35,818 nt of DNA from positions 1 to 35,818 of IMG/VR virus record IMGVR_UViG_3300033148_001837; one strand, given 5' to 3'. How positions within the stretch are numbered: the stretch's first letter is position 1; every line of letters starts with the position of its first letter. The notes below the pieces were generated by a model. The model saw only the letters and a list, made by a program, of their open reading frames with translations, had not been told where the DNA came from and did no database searches. Source of the DNA: a virus. This document shows positions 16,101-22,958 of this stretch, piece by piece. Both the position numbers and the translations under genes were made by a program.

Positions 16101-16104
16101 TATT
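16076..16104 (+). promoter_or_regulatory. First rightward early promoter
   Basis: TTGCTA (16076-16081), a 17-nt spacer and TATATT (16099-16104). The operator 16088-16100 ends inside the -10 box and another half-site is the -35 box itself. It drives the genes from 16137 onward. Confidence 0.75.
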
Positions 16105-16136
16105 AGTGGCGTAGGTTAATTTTATTGGAGCTAGTT

Positions 16137-16289
16137 ATGATTTTATTTGTTTGCTGCGTGGTTCTGTTTGCCGTAGTGCAGAGCATATACCTAGCTAAAT
16201 ACCCAGTTAGTGAAGATTTCGGATCGAGTAAGTTTTGCGGTTCCGGGGTTAATGATTTTGATTCTTACTATTGTGGAGGTGATGCGTGA
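16137..16289 (+). CDS. Small membrane-anchored early peptide
   Basis: This is the first rightward gene, 50 aa, preceded by TTGGAG 6-11 nt upstream. The first 20 residues form a hydrophobic helix (MILFVCCVVLFAVVQSIYLA), suited to an N-in membrane anchor or uncleaved signal. The rest is short and polar with two Cys residues in the last 17. It overlaps the next gene by 4 nt (GTGA). No family recognised. Early phage peptides of this kind often act on host membrane proteins, but that is inference. Confidence 0.6.
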   Translation: MILFVCCVVLFAVVQSIYLAKYPVSEDFGSSKFCGSGVNDFDSYYCGGDA

Positions 16290-16453
16290 AAACTCAAGTG
16301 GTTACAATCTTCGGCAAAGAGGTCGAGGTCCAGGTATTGAAAAGAGATAAGTTTAGTATGGATGTAATGCGAGTTGACAATAAAAAGTGTTATCGAATCG
16401 CTGGTCTATCTACTGGATTTAAGCAAGTTAGATTATATCGAGAAGGCGAGTAA
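16286..16453 (+). CDS. Small early protein, unknown
   Basis: The 55-aa frame starts with GTG overlapping the previous stop (GTGA), following a GGAGGTG Shine-Dalgarno sequence just upstream. The product (MKTQVVTIFGKEVEVQVLKR at the start) is basic and predicted beta-rich, with a 'Y-R-I-A-G-L-S-T-G-F' strand. It ends one base before the GTG start of the HD-domain gene, so the three genes are coupled. No function recognised. Confidence 0.6.
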   Translation: MKTQVVTIFGKEVEVQVLKRDKFSMDVMRVDNKKCYRIAGLSTGFKQVRLYREGE

Positions 16454-16454
16454 A

Positions 16455-16880
16455 GTGGAATATTTAGTTATCAAAGCGTTCGACATTGCTACTTTTGCCT
16501 ATAACGGCTTAGTGGATAAATCTGGTGTTGATTATATTTATCACCCTTTAAGTGTGGCTAGGAAAGTTTCTAGTTTAGGTGATGAGTATGAGGCTACTGC
16601 TTTATTACACGATGCGATCGAAGATAGTGAGTTAGATGCTGAGGAATTGATCAACATGGGTATGCCTGGTGTTGTGGTTAATGCTGTAGTGATATTAACT
16701 AAAAAGCCTGGTGTTAGCTATTTGGATTTTGTTAGATCGATTAAAGATAGCGGGAACGTGATGGCTATTAAAGTTAAGTTAGCGGATCTTGAGGATAACA
16801 TGGATTCATCTAGAGGTTATAAAATGCCTGAGAGTATGGCGAAACGATATGCGAAAGCGGTTGAAATTTTAAAAGAGTAA
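16455..16880 (+). CDS. SpoT/MESH1-like HD-domain protein
   Basis: From the GTG at 16455 (preceded by GAAGGCGAG; the longer upstream frame would overlap the previous gene heavily) this is a 141-aa single HD domain. It shows H30-P31 in YIYHPLSVA, H52-D53 in LLHDAIED with E56-D57, and K108-x-x-D111-x-x-x-N in VKLADLEDN. This is the layout of ppGpp hydrolases (SpoT, MESH1) and of small phage and bacterial relatives. The first metal-binding His of the family ('H-x-G-Q-x-(R/D)-K') is Tyr16 here, so activity must be tested. As an early gene it could degrade alarmones or a related nucleotide in the host. Confidence 0.82.
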   Translation: MEYLVIKAFDIATFAYNGLVDKSGVDYIYHPLSVARKVSSLGDEYEATALLHDAIEDSELDAEELINMGMPGVVVNAVVILTKKPGVSYLDFVRSIKDSGNVMAIKVKLADLEDNMDSSRGYKMPESMAKRYAKAVEILKE

Positions 16881-16889
16881 CCTTTTTAG

Positions 16890-16918
16890 TTGTAATCTGT
16901 ATAGCTATTTGCTATATT
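16890..16918 (+). promoter_or_regulatory. Second rightward early promoter with operator
   Basis: TTGTAA (16890-16895), a 17-nt spacer and TATATT (16913-16918). The palindrome TAGCTATTTGCTA (16902-16914) ends in the -10 box. It begins 10 nt after the HD-domain gene and drives the LPD29 gene. Confidence 0.75.
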
Positions 16919-16953
16919 ACAGTTGCTGGTTAATTAATTGCGAGGGTTTAAAA

Positions 16954-17562
16954 ATGTCTAATTATGTTTCTTGTGCTGATACTGCGAAGTTAATCCGTAA
17001 GGCTTTAAAAGAGTCGTTCCCAGGGGTTAAGTTTTCAGTTCGTTCTAAAACTTATTCGGGTGGTGCGTCGATTAACATCGGTTATGAAGATGGTCCTACT
17101 AACGATATGGTTAAAAGCGTTATCTCTCCGTTTGAAGGGGCTTATTTTGATGGCATGATCGATTATAAAGGATCTTGTTACGCTTCGTTAGATGGTGAAG
17201 TGGTTAGTTTTGGCGCGGATTCTATCTTCGTTGAACGTAGCGCCAGTGATAGCTTGGTTAATGAGGCCATTGATGCGGTTGTTGCTGATATGCCAAACAA
17301 CTTTAAAAATGATGGTGTTAGTTTTAGGCCAAAATTGGAAGCTTACAGAAAAGGCTTATTATATAACATGCAGGTTTGTGGTGGTTTGTATTTTGAGAAT
17401 AGCGTCCAGGCCATGATCGGAAATAAGGTTAGCGAAATTTATTATGGTGGCCAAGCTGCTAAGTCAGAAACTTTAGATAGAGTTAAGTTTTTAGGTAGTG
17501 ATGGTTATTCGGCAAGTCAAACGGCTATGGGTATCGGTGCTGCTCCTGGTCGTTCGATGTAA
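16954..17562 (+). CDS. LPD29-domain early protein
   Basis: The start is set by TGCGAGGG before the ATG, a ribosome-site form shared with other early genes here. The first 75 residues of the 202-aa product match the LPD29 (large polyvalent protein-associated) pattern: 'ADTAKLIRKALKESFPGVKF', a following 'SVRSKTYSGGASINIGYEDG', and 'P-T-x-D-M-V-K ... F-x-G-x-x-F-D-G-M-x-D'. The rest is unassigned, with a 'SVSF-like' middle and a C-terminus ending in GIGAAPGRSM. LPD29 domains normally sit inside giant polyvalent proteins delivered by mobile elements; here it is a separate early gene with its own promoter. Role unknown. Confidence 0.75.
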   Translation: MSNYVSCADTAKLIRKALKESFPGVKFSVRSKTYSGGASINIGYEDGPTNDMVKSVISPFEGAYFDGMIDYKGSCYASLDGEVVSFGADSIFVERSASDSLVNEAIDAVVADMPNNFKNDGVSFRPKLEAYRKGLLYNMQVCGGLYFENSVQAMIGNKVSEIYYGGQAAKSETLDRVKFLGSDGYSASQTAMGIGAAPGRSM

Positions 17563-17564
17563 AC

Positions 17565-17593
17565 TAGCATTAACTAGCAAACTGCTATATAAT
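17565..17593 (+). promoter_or_regulatory. Third rightward early promoter with operator
   Basis: TATAAT (17588-17593) follows the palindrome-like TAGCAAACTGCTA (17575-17587). The -35 position (17565-17570, TAGCAT) is poor, so this promoter may be weak. It precedes the zinc-ribbon, ERF and exonuclease genes. Confidence 0.55.
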
Positions 17594-17611
17594 AACCATT
17601 GCGAGGTGGAA

Positions 17612-17866
17612 ATGAATTTCAGGAAACTAATTACAGGCACTATCCCATTAACCAATAATAGCCGGCGTTATATATGGGCGCTAGCCTGGCGTCGTGCTAC
17701 TGGTCTGGAGCCTATTCCACCAGGGCATAAAGTTATGGGCTGTCGCGTTTGCCATAAACCGATTTGGGTTAAAAAAGATTTAGAAATTTCACCTCTCGAT
17801 ATTACATGCTCAGCTGATTGTTATATGCAATTAGAGAAGCTTCGTTTAGATAAACACTGGAGTTAA
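17612..17866 (+). CDS. Small zinc-ribbon protein
   Basis: This 84-aa basic protein starts at the ATG behind TGCGAGGTGG. It has 'G-C-R-V-C-H-K-P-I-W-V' followed about 20 residues later by 'I-T-C-S-A-D-C', i.e. two pairs of metal-binding Cys residues. The N-terminus is Arg-rich (NNSRRYIWALAWRRATG). It is followed after 2 nt by the ERF gene. A DNA- or RNA-binding role alongside recombination is plausible; no family name is certain. Confidence 0.6.
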   Translation: MNFRKLITGTIPLTNNSRRYIWALAWRRATGLEPIPPGHKVMGCRVCHKPIWVKKDLEISPLDITCSADCYMQLEKLRLDKHWS

Positions 17867-17868
17867 TT

Positions 17869-18633
17869 ATGAATAAAGAACTAAAAGCCGCACAAACTGG
17901 GAAAGTGGTCACAATAAATCCCGCTGCCCAGGTAATGCAATCACTAACCAGCGCCCTCGAGTCAGGAAGCCTTACACCTGAATCGCTTACAACGGTTTTA
18001 GATGCCCAGGAGCGGATACTGGACCGCCAGGCTAAACAAGAGTTTTCGATCGATATGGCTAAATGCCAATCAAAAATGCCGGAGATTGTTAAAACAAAAT
18101 ATAACACTCAAACAGACAGCGCCTATGAAGATTTAGGAGGCTTAAACAAAGTTATATCACCAGTCTACACAAAACATGGCTTTGCTGTTTCCTTCGGTAT
18201 GGATAAGAGCGACTTCGATAATATGATGCGAATCACGGCCGAAGTATCTCACAAGAGCGGATTTTCAAAGAACTATTATTATGATCTACCGGTGGATAAT
18301 GTGGGGATAAAGGGATCTGTAAATAAAACCGGCGTTCACGGTTCCGCGTCAACTGTTACTTATGCGCGTCGATACTTGTTAAAAATGATATTCAACCTAA
18401 TAACGTCGGATGATATCGATAACGACGGCAATGCACCCGAGCCGATCGAGTTATTAAGCGAGGAGCAAGTTAACCAGATCCACGCAAAGATAACAGAAAA
18501 CGAGATCCCTATGGCTCGGATGATGGAATGGGTTAAACAACAAATTAAAGTTGATACCCTAGAGGATATTCCAGAATCTTGGTTTAGTGCGGTAGATAAG
18601 CGTATCGACTCAGCTATAAGGGCGAAAAAATGA
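17869..18633 (+). CDS. erf: ERF-family single-strand annealing protein
   Basis: The 254-aa protein matches the ERF (P22 Erf) superfamily. After an N-terminal helical region it has 'Y-E-D-L-G-G-L-N-K-V-I-S-P-V-Y-T-K-H-G-F', then strands with 'I-T-A-E-V-S-H-K-S-G', and the conserved 'G-S-A-S-T-V-T-Y-A-R-R-Y-L-L-K-M-I-F-N' segment. The C-terminus is a charged helical domain. It anneals complementary ssDNA, here together with the exonuclease at 18630 that overlaps it by 4 nt. This Red-like pair probably circularises or recombines the phage genome. Confidence 0.92.
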   Translation: MNKELKAAQTGKVVTINPAAQVMQSLTSALESGSLTPESLTTVLDAQERILDRQAKQEFSIDMAKCQSKMPEIVKTKYNTQTDSAYEDLGGLNKVISPVYTKHGFAVSFGMDKSDFDNMMRITAEVSHKSGFSKNYYYDLPVDNVGIKGSVNKTGVHGSASTVTYARRYLLKMIFNLITSDDIDNDGNAPEPIELLSEEQVNQIHAKITENEIPMARMMEWVKQQIKVDTLEDIPESWFSAVDKRIDSAIRAKK

Positions 18634-19241
18634 TTATACACGATATAGAGCAAGGCACCGAGGAGTGGCACACGTTACGCGCTGGGATACCTACGGCCAG
18701 TTGCTTTTCTAAACTGGTAACGAGCTCGGGCGCGGTTAGTAAATCGATGCCTGAGTATGCCATGACGTTAGCGGCTGAAAAATACGCTGGCAAGGTCCTG
18801 GATGGCTTCCAGGGTAATAAATACACCGATCGCGGGCACGAACTGGAGGAATCTGCCCGCCTAGCTTATTCGATGGATAGTGACCTTGACGTTGATCAAG
18901 TTGGCTTCATTACAAATGATTTAATGCAGTACGGCTGCAGCCCTGATGGATTAGCCGGCGAGGGCCTGGTTGAAATTAAATGCCAGATAGCAAAGGAGCA
19001 CGTTAAAACGCTCATGTATTTTGATAAGCATGGAAAGGCTCCGACCACTTATATCCCACAGGTACAAGGCCAAATGTTTGTTACTGGTCGCCCCTGGTGC
19101 GATTTAACTTTTTATCACCCTGATTTGCCTATGAGAATAATCAGGATAACACCGGATCAATTAGTAGTTGATACGTTAAAAAAGCAGCTCAAAGCCGTTG
19201 AGGCTGAGAGAAATATCATTTTAAAATTATTAAATAAATAG
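18630..19241 (+). CDS. YqaJ/lambda-Exo-type 5'-3' exonuclease
   Basis: The 203-aa protein shows the YqaJ viral recombinase core: 'G-T-E-E-W-H-T-L-R-A-G-I-P-T-A-S' (9-24), 'R-G-H-E-L-E-E' (68-74, E73), 'G-C-S-P-D-G-L' (D106) and 'G-L-V-E-I-K-C' (E115, K117), the PD-(D/E)xK metal site. It chews 5' ends so ERF can anneal. The ATGA overlap with the ERF stop indicates coupled translation and a likely complex. Length fits lambda Exo relatives. Confidence 0.93.
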   Translation: MIIHDIEQGTEEWHTLRAGIPTASCFSKLVTSSGAVSKSMPEYAMTLAAEKYAGKVLDGFQGNKYTDRGHELEESARLAYSMDSDLDVDQVGFITNDLMQYGCSPDGLAGEGLVEIKCQIAKEHVKTLMYFDKHGKAPTTYIPQVQGQMFVTGRPWCDLTFYHPDLPMRIIRITPDQLVVDTLKKQLKAVEAERNIILKLLNK

Positions 19242-19250
19242 GAGCCTAAC

Positions 19251-20237
19251 ATGGCCGCAAAGAAAACCCCTGAAACTCAAACTAAAAAAAACCTGATTAA
19301 TTTAGGTGTAACTGATCAAAAGCTCAACGAGCTAAAGAAAAAGTTTAAAAAAGTACCGGACGCCACAACGGCCGACGGCTACCAGTTAATTGTATCAAAC
19401 GTCGGCGAGCTCCGCACGTTATGGAGCGCTGTGGCTAAAGAGCGCAAGATCCAAACAGCTGAGGCCCTGGAGCACCAGCGCGGCGTTAATGCCGAGGCCA
19501 AGCGTGTAACTGAAATCCTTAAATCAATAGCTCAGCCGATGGTCGATGCTCGCGCAATTGTGGACCAGGCAAAAGAAGAAGCTGAGCGCCGGGAACGTGA
19601 AGTAGAACAAGCGCGTATCCAGATAATTGAGGACCTTATCGCATTAATGCGTAACAAGGTTAACGGGTTACTCAATGCCAGCACAGAAATGATCAAGGAA
19701 CGCTTAAAAGTTGTAAACGCTCTGGAAATCACTGAGAGAATATATCAGGAATTTCTCGAACCAGCACAATTAGCTTTTAACCAGGTTAAAGATGATCTAG
19801 AGAAAGCACTAGATGCCCGTATGGATCTGGACCGACGTGAAGCTGAAAGCAAAGAGCAAGCGGAAAAACTAGCAGAGCAACAAGCTGAGCTTAAAAAAGG
19901 CCAGGACGCTCTCGCCGCTCAGCAACGTGAAGCGGATCAAAAGGCCGAGGATAAACGCAAAGCTGATGAGATTGAATTTAAAGCCGTTGAGGAGGAGCTG
20001 CGCATTAAAAAACAAGCTGAGGCCTTGGCAAAACAAAAGAAAGCGGACGAGAAGCGACGTAAAGCCCTGGCCCCTGATTATAAGAAGATGGACGAGTACC
20101 TTGATCAGGTTATAGCAGTAATCGATAACCAGCCTAAATTAAAAGATAAAGGTTTAACTGCGGCACTAGCTAACTTTAGTCTGGATGCTTTAAAGGTAAT
20201 TAAAACCTATCGAGCTGAGGATAAAAAAGTAGCGTAA
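19251..20237 (+). CDS. Coiled-coil protein of the recombination operon
   Basis: This 328-aa, strongly charged protein starts after AGGAGCCTAAC. From about residue 90 to 280 it is nearly one continuous Glu/Lys/Ala/Gln coiled coil (for example REREVEQARIQIIEDLIALM and EQAEKLAEQQAELKKGQDAL). The N-terminus and C-terminus form short globular regions. Phages that carry ERF/RecT plus YqaJ often encode a coiled-coil protein (DUF1351-like) next to them; this may be such a partner. It is the last gene before an intrinsic terminator. Confidence 0.7.
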   Translation: MAAKKTPETQTKKNLINLGVTDQKLNELKKKFKKVPDATTADGYQLIVSNVGELRTLWSAVAKERKIQTAEALEHQRGVNAEAKRVTEILKSIAQPMVDARAIVDQAKEEAERREREVEQARIQIIEDLIALMRNKVNGLLNASTEMIKERLKVVNALEITERIYQEFLEPAQLAFNQVKDDLEKALDARMDLDRREAESKEQAEKLAEQQAELKKGQDALAAQQREADQKAEDKRKADEIEFKAVEEELRIKKQAEALAKQKKADEKRRKALAPDYKKMDEYLDQVIAVIDNQPKLKDKGLTAALANFSLDALKVIKTYRAEDKKVA

Positions 20238-20242
20238 TAGAA

Positions 20243-20271
20243 GAAGCCCTCAGATAGAGGGCTTCAATTTT
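20243..20271 (+). terminator. Intrinsic terminator after recombination genes
   Basis: GAAGCCCTC (20243-20251), a 5-nt loop AGATA and GAGGGCTTC (20257-20265), followed by AATTTT. The 9-bp perfect stem is strong while the U run is short. It closes the 17612-20237 unit. Confidence 0.8.
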
Positions 20272-20275
20272 GGAA

Positions 20276-20413
20276 TTGACCTTGGGGAAAATTCCTGTAG
20301 TCTTGACCTTGCGAGGGGAACAAAACTACTGGTGTAGCTGAGAACAATTATCTTTGTTTTCTCAGTCTACGTCAATAGTTTCGTTCCTTATTCGCCAAAT
20401 TCAAACAATTTGG
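20276..20413 (+). other. Structured intergenic region with hairpins and a short direct repeat
   Basis: No gene is visible here. TTGACCTTG occurs twice (20276-20284 and 20303-20311). A long stem pairs 20334-20347 with 20354-20370 (GTAG/CTAC, CTGAGAA/TTCTCAG, CAA/TTG, with small bulges). A 7-bp hairpin CCAAATT/AATTTGG (20395-20413) ends where the ribosome site of the 20424 gene begins. The TGCGAGGGG at 20309 resembles the early ribosome sites but has no ATG after it. This could be a leader or a small RNA. Confidence 0.4.
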
Positions 20414-20423
20414 AGATATTACC

Positions 20424-20618
20424 GTGGAAAATGAAACATACGAACAACAAATGAACGACTCGAATATGATTTGCAAGCAAATGGAAGCAGCAAATTACGA
20501 CAACTTTGCAGAAGTACAGAGGGCTATCGTCATGCTGTACGTTCCTGATATGAGTATTTCAAGGGCTGGGATATCTCACGCGCTCAAACATTTAGAAAAT
20601 AATCTATTCAAAAAATAA
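20424..20618 (+). CDS. Small helical protein with a possible HTH
   Basis: The 64-aa frame starts with GTG behind GGAGATATTACC. The C-terminal half 'M-S-I-S-R-A-G-I-S-H-A-L-K-H-L-E-N-N-L' resembles an HTH recognition helix followed by a wing-leading helix (LysR-like spacing), so a DNA-binding role is possible. It is isolated between two non-coding stretches, behind the terminator at 20243-20271. It could be an alternative ligand for the palindromic operators. Confidence 0.5.
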   Translation: MENETYEQQMNDSNMICKQMEAANYDNFAEVQRAIVMLYVPDMSISRAGISHALKHLENNLFKK

Positions 20619-20935
20619 ACCAGCTATACAGGACGGGTATACCAACGGCACTGTATAACTGCGTGAATAGAACAATATACAGATTTAAGAAAGTGGACGA
20701 ATTTATATATTTCCCGTTTGAGACCGACGGCAAAACCATCTAAGCGGATACGTGGGTGAGTTTGACTAGCTATCAGGATGATAATAGTTGTGGATAATAA
20801 GATATATAAATAGGTTATGGATGATTTAGCTTTAAATGATAAACGAAAGAACTGTAGGAATCCCTGATTATTATATGGGTATCCCTTAAGGTCTATGTGC
20901 TGAGTATTGTCAAAATAAACTAGATAAAAAACTTA
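20619..20935 (+). other. Gene-poor stretch with one broken frame
   Basis: This AT-rich stretch lacks any intact gene above about 26 codons. It contains the interrupted frame at 20663-20797 and a 16-codon frame at 20817-20867 (MDDLALNDKRKNCRNP) without a convincing ribosome site. A GGAATCCC/GGGTATCC imperfect hairpin lies at about 20859-20888. The promoter at 20936-20964 ends it. Confidence 0.5.
20663..20797 (+). pseudogene. Interrupted small protein (in-frame TAA)
   Basis: Reading from the GTG at 20663 gives 'VNRTIYRFKKVDEFIYFPF...' and stops at TAA 20741-20743. The same frame then continues as 'ADTWVSLTSYQDDNSCG' to the TAA at 20795. Both halves look like real protein (alternating hydrophobic and charged residues, no repeated rare codons), so it may be a small gene broken by a single nonsense change. 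No ribosome site is visible before the GTG. Confidence 0.35.
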
Positions 20936-20964
20936 TTGATTAACACGTAGCAACTTGCTATATT
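20936..20964 (+). promoter_or_regulatory. Fourth rightward early promoter with operator
   Basis: TTGATT (20936-20941), a 17-nt spacer and TATATT (20959-20964). The perfect palindrome TAGCAACTTGCTA (20948-20960) ends in the -10 box. It drives the unit starting at 20988 and provides the clearest copy of the operator. Confidence 0.8.
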
Positions 20965-20987
20965 ACATTTAACTTGCGAGGTTAAAA

Positions 20988-21272
20988 ATGAATAACAGTT
21001 ATCACAATACTAATAATCTTGAATCTGATGAGCTTGCTAAAAGAGATTGTTTAGCAATAACTCAGGAAGAAAAGATCCTAGCGCTATTTACTCGAACTAA
21101 GGACGATTTTACGCCCTCGGAGGTGCATAAACTTATCTTTAATAACAGTACGCCTATAACTTCCGTTCGTAGAGCCATGACAAACCTAACACGTGATAAC
21201 CACTTGGTTAAAACTGATACCCAGCGTTTAGGTGATTTTGGAAATCTTTGTTATGCGTGGAGGTTAGCATGA
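20988..21272 (+). CDS. Small winged-helix-like DNA-binding protein
   Basis: The 94-aa protein starts after TTGCGAGG. After a polar N-terminus it has 'E-E-K-I-L-A-L-F', a 'F-T-P-S-E-V-H-K-L-I-F' helix and 'P-I-T-S-V-R-R-A-M-T-N-L-T-R-D-N-H-L-V-K-T-D', the usual spacing of a winged HTH with the recognition helix and wing. It is the first gene under the promoter with the perfect operator and overlaps the next gene by ATGA. It probably regulates phage or host transcription. Confidence 0.7.
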   Translation: MNNSYHNTNNLESDELAKRDCLAITQEEKILALFTRTKDDFTPSEVHKLIFNNSTPITSVRRAMTNLTRDNHLVKTDTQRLGDFGNLCYAWRLA

Positions 21273-21640
21273 TTAAGGTAAATAATTACGAAGAATGGAA
21301 AAAACAAAATATCTCTGAAACTAAAAGCGATTCTGTTATTGAGTGCCCAAACTGTGAAAGCGGAACAGTTTATGGAACGTGCGATTGTTGCGACCAGGAA
21401 ACAGAGCATACATGTGAGGAGTGCGACGGCGAAGGGAAACTAGAATTTTCAGAGCTATCTAATGGATCTATCGATTTATTACTTAGTCGAGATAACTATA
21501 TCAATCAGATTAAAGCCGATATAGCCAAATATTGCGAATGGGTTGGCGCCGACAAAATAGAAATATTTATTGATTCTGGATTCACTCCCTGGAGCTCAGT
21601 CTATACAAAAGGATTACACATAAAGGAAGCTGAAAAATGA
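21269..21640 (+). CDS. DnaJ-type zinc-finger protein
   Basis: From the ATGA-coupled start the 123-aa product contains two CxxC pairs in the N-terminal half (C-P-N-C-x-S-G-T and C-D-C-C, then C-E-E-C-D-G-E-G-K) as in the Cys-rich zinc domain of DnaJ. A helical and beta C-terminal half with two Trp residues follows (EWVGADKIEIFIDSGF). Such free-standing zinc-finger proteins are common in phage early regions. Partner unknown. Confidence 0.65.
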   Translation: MIKVNNYEEWKKQNISETKSDSVIECPNCESGTVYGTCDCCDQETEHTCEECDGEGKLEFSELSNGSIDLLLSRDNYINQIKADIAKYCEWVGADKIEIFIDSGFTPWSSVYTKGLHIKEAEK

Positions 21641-22194
21641 GCCAAGAAATGAAACTGCTTAGGCAATTAATGGACTTACAATTAACTTTTATGGATGTGT
21701 GTGGCTTCGATGTTGACTGGAACAATGATAAATGGGAAGTAACCCGACGCCAGAAGAAAAAGCGCGGCCCGGCTAAAACAAATAATAACTACACTAATGA
21801 TTTTCTTGAAGCCTGGAAGCCATACCCTAAACGATCTGGTAATAACTCAAAGATTGAAGCCTTTAGAGCCTGGACCGCTAGAATTAACCAAGGACAAAAG
21901 CCTCAAGATATGATCGCTGGGGTTAATCGATATGCTGCTTATATTATCGTGACCGGTAAAGAAAAAACGGAATTTGTTTTGATGGGCGCTACATTTTTTG
22001 GGCCTTCATTGCCTTATATGGAGGATTGGGCCTTGCCAGCAAAGAAGGTTATCAAAATTAAATTACCGTTTAGTGATGATGATCTGGAGAAATTTGCCAA
22101 GGCTAATGATTTGCCTGGCCCTGGCGTGGGGGTAAATTACTTTGATTATCGTAAAAAGTTACAAGGCTTATTAAATAAGAGAGCGAACCTGTGA
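21637..22194 (+). CDS. Replisome-organiser/helicase-loader-like protein
   Basis: The 185-aa protein has an N-terminal helical and basic part (RRQKKKRGP), then the phage replication C-terminal pattern 'F-L-E-A-W-K-P-Y-P-K-R-S-G-N-N-S-K-I-E-A' continuing with 'F-x-x-W', and 'V-N-R-Y-A-A-Y-I ... G-A-T-F-F-G ... M-E-D-W'. Domains of this kind occur in phage proteins that load the host helicase. It is the only replication-initiation candidate in the window and overlaps neighbours on both sides by 4 nt. Confidence 0.6.
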   Translation: MSQEMKLLRQLMDLQLTFMDVCGFDVDWNNDKWEVTRRQKKKRGPAKTNNNYTNDFLEAWKPYPKRSGNNSKIEAFRAWTARINQGQKPQDMIAGVNRYAAYIIVTGKEKTEFVLMGATFFGPSLPYMEDWALPAKKVIKIKLPFSDDDLEKFAKANDLPGPGVGVNYFDYRKKLQGLLNKRANL

Positions 22195-22607
22195 AAGCTT
22201 TTTTTAAAAAATCAGCTAACGGCGGCTTTTATCCCAACGATGAGGAGACTCAGAAATATTTTAAGAATCGTAAGCCTGGCGTGGTTATTGTCGCCGAGGT
22301 GAAGATCGCCAGGAACTACGGGAACCATTGCCGTTTTTTTAAGTTTCTCGAAACGACGTTCGATATGCAAGATTTTTACACCGAAGAAAAGCATTATCGT
22401 AAATGGTTAACAATGAAGTGCGGATATTATGACGCGATTGTTACACCTAAGGGCGACACGATCTTCGTAGCTCAGTCTATTTCGTTTGAGAATATGGAGG
22501 AGCCAGAATTTAAAAAGTTATTTAGTTCGGCTATTAATGTATTTTTAAAGGAATTTGGCCAGGGCATGACTGAACAGGAAATTTTAAGGGTTATTGATTA
22601 TGATTAA
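22191..22607 (+). CDS. DUF1367-family protein
   Basis: The 138-aa protein matches DUF1367, frequent in lambdoid early (nin-like) regions. It has an N-terminal 'F-x-P-N-D-E-E-x-x-x-Y', then 'I-A-R-N-Y-G-N-H-C-R-F-F-K-F-L', a 'F-Y-T-E-E-K-H-Y-R-K-W-L-T' segment and 'G-D-T-I-F-V-A-Q-S-I-S-F'. Its biochemical role is unknown. The ATGA overlap with the previous gene places it in the same operon. Confidence 0.8.
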   Translation: MKAFFKKSANGGFYPNDEETQKYFKNRKPGVVIVAEVKIARNYGNHCRFFKFLETTFDMQDFYTEEKHYRKWLTMKCGYYDAIVTPKGDTIFVAQSISFENMEEPEFKKLFSSAINVFLKEFGQGMTEQEILRVIDYD

Positions 22608-22637
22608 TGTATTGATTATGTGTGATGGAGAATAGAT

Positions 22638-22949
22638 ATGGTTAAACCAGAAAAGTATAGTTTAAAAAAATGGCTTACTGAAAATATCGTAGTTGGGTTA
22701 AGGGTTTATTACTATCAAACAGGCACGGATACATCCGATACTGATTGGGAGCTAACACCGGCTGAAGGCGCAAAAAAACGAATGAAATCACATAGCGTGA
22801 TTGATCTTGTTGATTTGCGCCCTGATTGGGTCAGGGTCTTACAGGTTAAAAGCTTTGTCATAAAGGAAGTAGATGATTACAAGAAATTTGAAAAAAAAGA
22901 AAAGAAGGATTTAGCTGAATTTGAGAGATTGAAAGCTAAATTTACTTAA
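22638..22949 (+). CDS. Hypothetical charged protein
   Basis: The 103-aa product starts after GATGGAGAATAG. It has a 'W-L-T-E-N-I-V-V-G-L-R-V-Y-Y-Y' beta-rich start, then charged helical parts, ending in a Lys/Glu-rich helix (DYKKFEKKEKKDLAEFERLK). No family recognised. The following genes use a repeated leader (22959-22991 and 23163-23193). Confidence 0.5.
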   Translation: MVKPEKYSLKKWLTENIVVGLRVYYYQTGTDTSDTDWELTPAEGAKKRMKSHSVIDLVDLRPDWVRVLQVKSFVIKEVDDYKKFEKKEKKDLAEFERLKAKFT

Positions 22950-22958
22950 CCACCTAAA

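Noticed and set aside
16374-16454. Longer N-terminus for the HD-domain protein
   Set aside because: It would overlap the preceding coupled gene by 80 bp, while the GTG at 16455 has a ribosome site and gives the normal domain length.
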